From NCBI RefSeq assembly GCF_000143415.4, contig NW_003314263.1:2600700-2664699 (forward strand): a DNA stretch of 64,000 nucleotides, in the 5' to 3' direction. The stretch comes from Selaginella moellendorffii (Eukaryota > Streptophyta > Lycopodiopsida > Selaginellales > Selaginellaceae). Below, one piece after another: positions 56,070 through 64,000 of this stretch (positions within the stretch are counted from its first letter, which is position 1; each line of letters begins with the position of its first letter). The position numbers and the translations under genes are program-made. The notes below the pieces were generated by a model. That model was given only the letters and a program-made list of their open reading frames with translations. It ran no database searches and was not told where the DNA came from.

Positions 56070-56800
56070 CAGGCTAGGGTTAACACCACACTAGTATATA
56101 GCTGCACCACATGGGCCCCTAGCTAGAGCTGGTCCCACCTAGAAAGGCTTAATTGAACCTTCATTGCCAATGACTTTGAGGAGATTGGACTACTTCCAGT
56201 TGAAATCCTAAGAATGGAAGTGCATCATGCAGTTCATACTCTCCACACAAAGAGACATTTAACCACTATTCTCAGGTAGTTATTGAAGACTCGATCCAGC
56301 TTGACTCCAAAAAGAGTTAGGGATGGTGGAAGGATTGCCCAAAGTGGATGGAATACCTCAGCCTGAACTTCAATGAACTACTAGACCAACCAGTCACTAC
56401 AATCCCCTTGGCATGGATTAACCTTGCATTTAAAGACTGGTTGGCAGGCTCAAACAAGAAGTCCTGCTTCCAAGACTACCTCAACAATATCAACCCTACG
56501 AGAATCATTGGCACCAACATCTCTATACCACCAAGGACATCCTTTCAAATTATTAAACAAGCATACACTCACTTCACATCAAACTAGGCTGAAGATAGAC
56601 ACCAGTCACATCTAGAGATGCCCATCTCTGCCCTCTATGTAAGATAGAAATAAAAACCCTGTCACATATCATATACAATTGCCCTGCTTACATGTGGCTA
56701 TAACTCTTCTTTCCCACACTAGACTTCCATGCCCATGACCTCCCAACATTTATGGGGAACAAAACCATGGTAGGAACAATCGCTCTTTGAATGGCAACTT
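56070..56800 (+). mobile_element. Decayed LINE, 3' portion
   Basis: Continues the LINE after the chromovirus. Frames are broken, but a fragment reads MEYLSLNFNELLDQPVTTIP with WLAGSNKKSCF later, and a zinc-binding end CPLCKIEIKTLSHIIYNCPA (56629 onward; C-x2-C-x9-H-x4-C), the zf-RVT signature found C-terminal to plant LINE reverse transcriptases. Confidence 0.75.
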
Positions 56801-59800
56801 CCTTCTCTTCCTACTTAAAACCCATGCTCTCATAGGTTAATGACGACTATAAACACATCTATCTAATATCTAATAGTGAATCTTTCCAATATTTATATAT
56901 ATATTTTTGTGTCTTGTAGGCCATTATAAGCTTAAGCCATGGAAAATCTATACCCATGCTATAATTGATAGTGGTACCAAAGAAACTAGGAAAATTGTTG
57001 AAATAATTTTCTACACATATACAATAACAATCTAGAATTATGGGAGGCCATACAAAGTCCAATTTGATTTTGCAAAAGAATTCAATGGTATAGAACCCAA
57101 TATTAAAAGAATCTGGTGTGAGTGACAAACATTTATTTGAGGTTGCTCAATCCATAATATGGTTTGTGCTCTTTGAATATTTCCTTGTAAACTTCTCCAT
57201 TAACTTTTGATATTTAGTATATCAAAAAATTATAGAAGGAACTTTATGAGAAAGTTAAATGGTTTTATCTACACCTACTATACTTGATAGAGGAAAATGG
57301 ATATTTCAACCTGACAAACCCCATATATGTACATTGTTTGCATGTTGTATTCATTCATTTGACCACTTGGAAGAGTTTTACTCACAACCTTTATGAGTTT
57401 TCATCCTAACTTGGGGTACTTATTGAGACCTCAAAAGTGGCTTCAAACCTATATTAACTTCATACTTGGTCTTTATGCCTAAGTCCTACTTCAGGCATCC
57501 AAAGGTACTACTGATATATCAAATTTTTATATTAAGGCTATGTCCATTTTTATTGTTTTATTCATGTTTACAAACCCTCAAACCCATACTAATTTCACAC
57601 TTGGTCTTAGTATTTATTTCAGGCATCTGAAAGTATTATTGATATATCAATCTCTTACATCAAGGTTATATTTATTCTTATTGTCTCATTGGTCTTTATA
57701 GATTTATTTTTCTAAGACTAAACCATCAATTCTATGAATGGTTATCTTATAACCACTTTTTAACATTCTTATAATACCCTAACATAGAGGGGAATATTAT
57801 TTCCCAAAATCCCTTTTTCAATCTTCATTAAGTCCCTTTTCAGTCATAGTAATGAGGTTTCTTTATGCCATACAAAGTATCTAAGTAATACCAATTACAC
57901 ATTCTCTCTTTTATTTTCTTTGGTTTATTACAATTTACCACACTTTCTTATAAGTTTATGTTGAAAGCTTTACTCTCTAGACACCCTACCTTTTAGATTT
58001 ATCCCAATTAGAGTAACAAAAGTCAAACACCAAATGTAATATTGTCCCAAAAGGTCATTTAACTTAGTAAATCTAAGGATGCTCAACCTCAAGTATCCCA
58101 AAACCTTTAATGATTGAAAAAAGGGATGCATTCTTATTCATTAGCCCTTTTTCTTTATATTTGAATCCTAAAAAATTATATGGCTTAGAAATAATTGATG
58201 AATTAAAGACTTTGAAAGTTATAGAGGTGTGGGGATAGTCCAAAATTGAGCTCACAAGTTGCGCTGAACTCAACTCAAGTCAATACAGTCAACTAAAAGT
58301 TTTATAAAAGAAGTTTAAGTTGAAAAAAAGAAGGTTTTGATGAACTTTAAAATATTGAAATATATAAATATTTTAGTCAAAATGTTTTACTAGATTGAGT
58401 CATTTAGAAAAGACAAATTTATAAGAACATATCTTTTCTAAAGCTGAACTACTTTAATAAGTATTACATTTTTATTTTCTTGCAATTCATTAAAATAAAC
58501 CTAACTATGAATCAAGAGATACAAGTGGAATCATTTTGATGACTAGATATTATTAGTGTATGTTAGTCAAGGTAATATACTTTACATACTATTTCTTCAT
58601 TCAAAAGATTTTTCTAGGGCTTTTGAGAAAGCCATTGAAAAGAAGTATAAAATGTATTAAATTCAAATTTAAACCAAACTTACAAGGTTTTTTCTACAAA
58701 ATTTATTTTTGAAACTATGCTGAATATAATAAAGCTGGTAGAAGGTTTTAATGTTGAAAAAGTATTGAATAATTACAATTTTTAGTACTTGAGATTTGAG
58801 TTCAAAATTACTCCATAAAGATATTTCATGCCAAAATAAGTTTTAGAATCAATGTTGTAATTCAAGGTTTCAAGGTTTTCCTTTTGATCTACCATAATAA
58901 AGAGTTATAAATTTTTTTATATATGAATTATATGCTTTAGAAAGTTATACTTCTCTTCACATATAAAAATTGGAGACACAATCTTTATCTCTATTTTGTT
59001 ATAGACTTCAAAAGTTCAATAAAAAGTCCTATATTTTGTGTAATTATAAAACTTCCCTTTGATTTCATGCTAAATATTTCTCTCACTTTTATATATTCCT
59101 CCATATTATTGTCAAGAGTTATGATAACACAATCTTTCACAAAAAAGAAATCCCCTCCAATTAATGTTGCCTTCTATGTTAGTATTAGTCTTTAAGAATA
59201 ACTAAATTGGGATGCAAATATAGAAAAAAGAGTTCATATCAACAAAATAGTATTCATTTTTATTTAATGTCCAAAAAAATAAACTTTTGAAGAACTAGAC
59301 AATCAACATCTCTTTAATTATATCCTTGAAGCATTTGCTCTTGAATGTGAAGTTCCCATAAGGTTATTTATTCAAACTTAAGAATGCATAACCCCAAATA
59401 TCCCAAGGTCTTTAATTAGAAAAGGGGTGCATTTTTATTCAAAAACTTTTTCTCTTTATATTTAAACTCTTATAAATCATCTTTTAAATCATTCTTTTCA
59501 GTTGTTTATAATCTACCACACTTCCTTACAAGTTCACACCTTTGTGAATAAAAGCTAAGAATGTCATTCTCTTGATACTTTAGACCTTGGATTAAGCATA
59601 GCTAAACCAAATTAGACCATTAAATATCAATCTCAATAGTGTGATTCTTTTAACTAACTTCAAACTTGGAGACCCCTTTAATACCAAATGTAAGAATTTA
59701 AATTTTCTTTAAGGTCACTTTAAGTATCCCAAAACCTTAATAAATTAGAAAAGGGAGTGTAGGCCATTTAAACTTATATAGATAATTTTTCAAGTCATTG

Positions 59801-60470
59801 TCTTTAGCATCATAATGAACTTCTTTAATAGCTTGCAATCATAACTCCTTTCTTCCTCAAGCTTTAACATTGTATTAATAAAAAAGTGTAATAAATATGG
59901 CTTTTACTTTTTACCCTATGGTGATTTACTATAGGATAACTAGTGAAATCTAAACCATACATGAGCTAAAGATAGCGAAGCGAAACCTAAATTTTAGAGC
60001 TTTGGGCCATTAAATGAAGGAACAAAGTTAAACTCTCAAATTACAGTCAAGGAGTGAAAGAACTATAGCATAAAATTACTCTTGAGTGTACAATTTAAAG
60101 AGCATTAGAGTAGAAGTACAGAGTGACATTGAAATAGTCTTAGAGTATCTAGCATCCCAATAAAAACTAAATAGAGTTTAATGCTATTATAATATACCGG
60201 TGGCTTAACAAGGGGATATAAGTACTCCACCAATTAACATAGTATGGAGCATAGGCTTAAATCCAAGCCAGAAGTAGAATAAAGATAGACACACAAGCTA
60301 GGAGTAGTGGTTTCAAATATATAGTAGTGATAGTAGATAGGTTAGCCATGGCTAACTCACTTGAGAGATAATGTAACTTCCCCCTCCCCCTCACATAGAA
60401 GAATGCACACTTTGGACTTTCACCCCAATCCCAATAGTTAGTCTCTAGATAATCATGAAAACTTATTAAA
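56801..60470. other. AT-rich DNA containing C-depleted chromovirus relics
   Basis: 57900-58170 and 59340-59760 align with the chromovirus leader (54490-54900), with most differences being C to T or G to A. 60365-60440 aligns in the same way with the LTR edge (55640-55730). A direct duplication of about 120-140 bp lies at 57447-57585 and 57586-57705 (shared 'cttggtctt', 'ttcaggcatc', 'tattgatatatcaa'). No intact gene. Confidence 0.65.
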
Positions 60471-60479
60471 TATAAAAAC

Positions 60480-61090
60480 TTACTAAAAGAGATTAGCTGT
60501 GCTCTTGTTACTATTAAGCATATAAATAGTAATCCTCCTAATTGTGTTATTGAACAAAATTCAGGTGGTAATACAAATAATTTAGTAGATGAAACTTTAA
60601 AATCAGGATTTTACTATTTAAGAAGAATATATATTGATTCAATGTTAGAAGCATATTGTGATTTATATAAAATTAGTTCTAGAAAATATGAACTTTATTA
60701 TTAAGTTTATCAATGGTAGTTTAAAGGATCTTATAATATAAATTATTTTCACTTCTTAACTCATCATTCAAAAGACAATTGTAATATATATCCAATGGCT
60801 TTATTTTCTGGATCAAAAAGATCATTTATATTCTCAAAATGGTAAGAATATGATTTTCTTTCATTTAAATTGCAAAGTTGGGAAAAACATAAATTATGGA
60901 TATCTGATAATAAAGAATATTTTTGTTTTTGCAAATTTATCATTAAAAGAAATGGTATTGCTTGCATATATACTGAGACTGATATAAAGTTATGGTCAAT
61001 TACAAAGTATTGTGACAAATATCCAAATTGTTTAATAATTAAATGCAAAATGATTGAATTTTGTTATTTATTTTGCAAAAGCACCTAATA
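60480..61090 (+). other. AT-rich coding-like fragments of unknown origin
   Basis: Three nearly adjoining frames are open for 60-85 codons despite extreme AT content: LKEISCALVTIKHINSNPPN ... (60470-60700), NCNIYPMALFSGSKRSF (about 60777-60843) and WEKHKLWISDNKEYFCFCKF ... (60873-61088). The peptides have ordinary amino-acid composition with Cys and Trp, unlike chance AT-rich DNA. No family recognised. It could be a fragment of a foreign AT-rich gene; frames are broken and I claim no function. Confidence 0.35.
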
Positions 61091-61339
61091 ATCCTTTATG
61101 ACTTTTAGGTGAATTTAACAAGCAGGAGACAAGTTCTTCTAGTTTGTGCCTGTTAATAGCTTTTCTCTCACACTCTCTAAGTGGTCACTTGCTAATGTTA
61201 AGTGTTGATAACTAGGTGAACTAATAGAAACTCTAGAACATTCATAATCTCCCTCTGTGCAACTTCCATTCCACCAAGAAATAAGCAAAAACATGTTCGA
61301 ATAATAATAATAATTAAAGTTTATTAAGGAGATTCCAGT

Positions 61340-62809
61340 TTAGACTTGCCAGTTTATGGGAAGGATATTAGCCGATTCCAGCAGCTCGTTCGTTTTAGAG
61401 AAATGCCTACACAGAAAAAGCTTTAAAACCTCATACCACTTTTGTTTCTTAACCTGCAGCCGAAGAACCCTTTGTGGGCGGAGAGGCCAGATGGATGAGC
61501 AGCCTTTAAGACGTGATGCTCGTTTGGGTTGATTAAACTGCAAACAAAGAAAGAAAGGATGTTCAGCAACATCGAATGCAAAACATGCTGGCGAGAATTT
61601 TCCACTCACCGGATTTTCTCTTGTGCGCAGTTTCCCCACAGCAGAAATACAACTCCGGTCTTTCTTTTCGAAATGGCACGGATGGCTGCGTCAGTGAACG
61701 GCTCCCAGCCTTTCTTGGCATGAGAATTTGCCTGCTGCTCGCGAACTAGTCCAAACGAAATAAGCGAAACGGAAAAGAAAAGAATTCGAGCAAGAGATCT
61801 CCTTGCGTACCCGTGAGAACAGTGTTCAGCAGCAAAACTCCCTGGTATGCCCACTTTTCAAGGTTTCCGTGTAGCGGAACCCGGCAACCAACGTCGCTGT
61901 GGATTTCTTTGTACATGTTGAGCAGGCTGGAAGGAATTCTGATGCCTTCTGGAACCGAGAATGATAAACCCATGGCCTGGCCTGGACCATGGTAAGGATC
62001 CTGGAGAAAAACAAATATTTTTGGACAATGTTGGAGAGGAAATCAAATGCATACCTGACCAAGAAGAACAACCTTCACTCGATCGAAAGGGCACGAGTTG
62101 AAGGCATTGAACACTTTGGCCGCTGGTGGATAAACGGGAACTTTTCCGGCCGCTTGTTGCTTCACAAAAGTCTGGAGATTCTCCATGTATGGCTTCTTGA
62201 ACTCGTCCTGCAAGACCTCCACCCAGCTCGGTTCCACCAAAAGCTTCTCCAAGTCGGGGAATTCTCCTTGCGCTGGAGGAAGAACGAAAAACCACGAAAG
62301 TCACACACGCGAGAAAAAGAACTAAGAAAACACTTACAAGCTTGGACGACCTCCTCGCACAATCGCAGCTTTCTCCTGGCCAGAGCCATGGACTTGTTCA
62401 TGTCCACTCGCATCTTTTGCTCTTTGCTTAGCGTTGAAACTTCCGTGCGCTCCTCCACTGAAGTTTCCACTCGGATCTTCTCGTCTTTGCTCGGACCTTG
62501 TTCTCCTTCGGCATTTTCTTCCACTGAAAGAGCTGTCTTGAACGAGTAGGAAGATTGGTGCTTCGGAGCTGGACTCTGATCGTCAAACTTTCGAGCGAGT
62601 TCCTCATCGCTGAGACGACGAAACGAGAATCCAGACCCATCCTCTCCATCCACGGTAGCGGCAGCAGTATGAAAAACCTGTGCTCGGTCCTCCGATCCCA
62701 CCTTCACCCTCTTGGGAGGCTGGAAAAACTCGGTAACGCTGCGAGTCCGCCCCATTCCCAGCCTAAGGTAGAAAAGCGAGCGCCCTATCCCGATCGAGAG
62801 AGACTGCAT
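61340..62809 (-). CDS. UNG: Uracil-DNA glycosylase (UNG), intact copy B
   Basis: Base-excision repair enzyme that removes uracil from DNA; plant UNG acts in nucleus and organelles (family knowledge). The start at 62809 reads [20 protein letters not shown], a possible organelle-targeting extension before a second Met ([16 protein letters not shown]). The catalytic domain runs [31 protein letters not shown], then the active-site [19 protein letters not shown] (split by an intron after GQ), [18 protein letters not shown], then [14 protein letters not shown] and the last exon [15 protein letters not shown], ending WQV (TAA 61340-61342). The catalytic Asp and His are present. In place of the usual HPSPLS it has HPSGLS. 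Introns are short GT-AG. Confidence 0.93.
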
Positions 62810-63127
62810 CACAGGAACACAGCTCAAAACCGCGAGAATGCACTACTCCGATGCTAGAACTGGGAAGAACATGAATGAGGCAGGCGCACAAGCAGGGGAT
62901 TCCTAGCAGACCTGGATGGATCGGTTCGTGCTCCCGCGCGCCCTAGCTAGCTAGGGCCTCTCTTCCCGCCATTGAGAATACGAGCCCTAGGAAATAAATT
63001 TAACGTCCAGGCAAGGGGAAAAGGAATGATTAAACCCTACGTGGCATATACTGCGAAGATTCGTTTCTATATTTTGAACAGCCCGCCATTGCGTTTGCCC
63101 TTAACACTTTGTGGGAAGGAATAGCGC
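62810..63127. promoter_or_regulatory. Divergent promoter, UNG copy B / membrane-protein gene
   Basis: 318 bp, a near copy of 34526-34843 in reverse. It includes the shared telo-box/ACGTGGC block at 63013-63070. Confidence 0.6.
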
Positions 63128-64000
63128 ATGGCGGCGATGGCGCTCTTCTCCAAGCTCGGCGGTTTGGCGGCATTAGGGATCGCGCTCCTCATCATCAGCT
63201 CTACGATCGTGGCGCTCTTCCAGGTCGGCGACTTGGCGGCGATGCCGTGTGGCCTGCCCGTTCTCGGCGTTCTCTGTTCCACAGCGATCTTGCTCTACAC
63301 CAAGATTAAGATTTCCTGGCGGGAGAGCGTCGGAATCCCCTTGGAGACCCTGGCGATGGCATATTTCCTCTCCAGCATCACGGACAGGGCTTCTATGGCA
63401 GTGCTTGGTACGTATTCTCGAATTCTTCCTTGATGATGCCGAAATATTGCGTCTTTGATCGATCGATCACATTCTTTCCAGCGGCTTTCTGCAGCTCAAT
63501 GGCATCCACGATCTTCCTCCTCCATTCTGTCGGTAATACTAGCTTTTCTTTCTTGCCGGAATGAGGACCTCTTACTTCCTATTACGTGTTTAGTTCCGAA
63601 TTGGATGATCGACCCGCTCTTTACTGTGATCCAGCATGTCTCGATCGAGAGAGGTAAATCTAATCTTTCCGATTATTCAACCTTCCATATTCCTTTCCAC
63701 CTTAGAACTTCCTTGCCCGTTTATCATCACTGGGAAGACCATCCTGGTACACATCGCCGAAGGAGCTCAATGCGATCTCATCGACATTCTCGGAGAGCAG
63801 CGGCCAGCGATGGTTCTCAAACGGGATGATCGATATCCCATTACGAGAGGCTCGACCCCCTCCCACGTCGATCTCTTCCTCTACGTTGCCTCCGATGAGT
63901 TGCTGCACAACTATGACGCACTTACACAACAGACTCGGGCGGCCTACTTAGCTGCAAAGGTTTCCAAGCCTGTGGACGCGTTTGTCGTCGTCGGGAAGAA
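63128..64000 (+). CDS. Multi-pass membrane protein, copy B (partial, runs off window)
   Basis: Start MAAMALFSKLGGLAALGIAL. It differs from copy A by a few substitutions (for example G for A in LGGLA, L for F in ALLIISS, T for S in PLFTVIQ). The visible exons encode the membrane half and the soluble half up to DAFVVVGKK at the window edge. No lesion seen in the visible part. Confidence 0.75.

Larger units (their letters stand above)
61455..64000 (-). repeat. Inverted duplication, arm B
   Basis: Counterpart of arm A. The inner boundary falls inside the UNG 3' exon, where arm A is broken. Confidence 0.9.

Noticed and set aside
1-64000. CRISPR arrays, bacterial operons or rRNA genes
   Set aside because: The window is a eukaryotic nuclear sequence; the tandem arrays here are LTR hexamers and minisatellites without spacers.

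Overview
This is a plant nuclear window, most like a lycophyte of the Selaginella type (inference). The genes are plant-specific or plant-typical: an ATXR4-like SET protein, an OTLD1-like deubiquitinase, a REVEILLE MYB factor, a PPR protein, plastid-type MutS2, a BAHD acyltransferase and an X8/GPI beta-1,3-glucanase. Introns are very short, mostly about 50-60 bp, and genes are tightly packed, often head to head.

Region 1 (1-31.5 kb) is gene-rich. After about 2.5 kb of AT-rich DNA come, in order: ATXR4-like (+), OTLD1-like (-), REVEILLE 6/8-like (-), BLOC-1 subunit 1 (+), an intronless PPR gene starting 11 bp after it (+), a BAHD relic (-), an intact BAHD gene (-), a BTB/POZ protein (-), TATA-binding protein (+), MutS2 with Smr domain (+), a GPI-type beta-1,3-glucanase (-), a WDR43/UTP5-like ribosome-biogenesis factor (-) and an intronless kinase-fold gene of uncertain origin (+). 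Gene models were built by joining exons at GT-AG borders (two at GC-AG) so that conserved family motifs read through.

Region 2 (31.5-36.2 kb) holds an AT-rich spacer, a multi-pass membrane protein gene (-), and a broken uracil-DNA glycosylase (UNG) gene (+). The same pair lies in inverted orientation at 61.3-64 kb. There UNG is complete and the membrane gene runs off the window. The two arms are nearly identical and about 25 kb apart.

Region 3 (36.2-61.3 kb) is a nested transposon stack. A decayed LINE is split by a full-length minus-strand Ty3/gypsy chromovirus (38725-56069, TSD CAGGC). Its 3' LTR is split by a 7.6-kb non-autonomous LTR element (39404-46977, TSD GTTCC). Its gag is split by a solo LTR of that same non-autonomous family (52184-54005, TSD CCACC). 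The non-autonomous element shares primer-binding site, polypurine tract, hexamer-array LTR design and a 3' non-coding segment with the chromovirus, so it is probably mobilised by it. The chromovirus pol carries two short stretches (46 and 52 bp) with intron borders. Removing them restores conserved integrase and chromodomain-side motifs, and the only other defects in gag-pol are three TAG stops and the solo LTR. Small TRIM-like LTR elements lie head to head beside the stack. The AT-rich DNA at 56.8-61.3 kb includes chromovirus relics in which most Cs have become Ts.

All homology calls are from reading translated sequence by eye; no database search was run.
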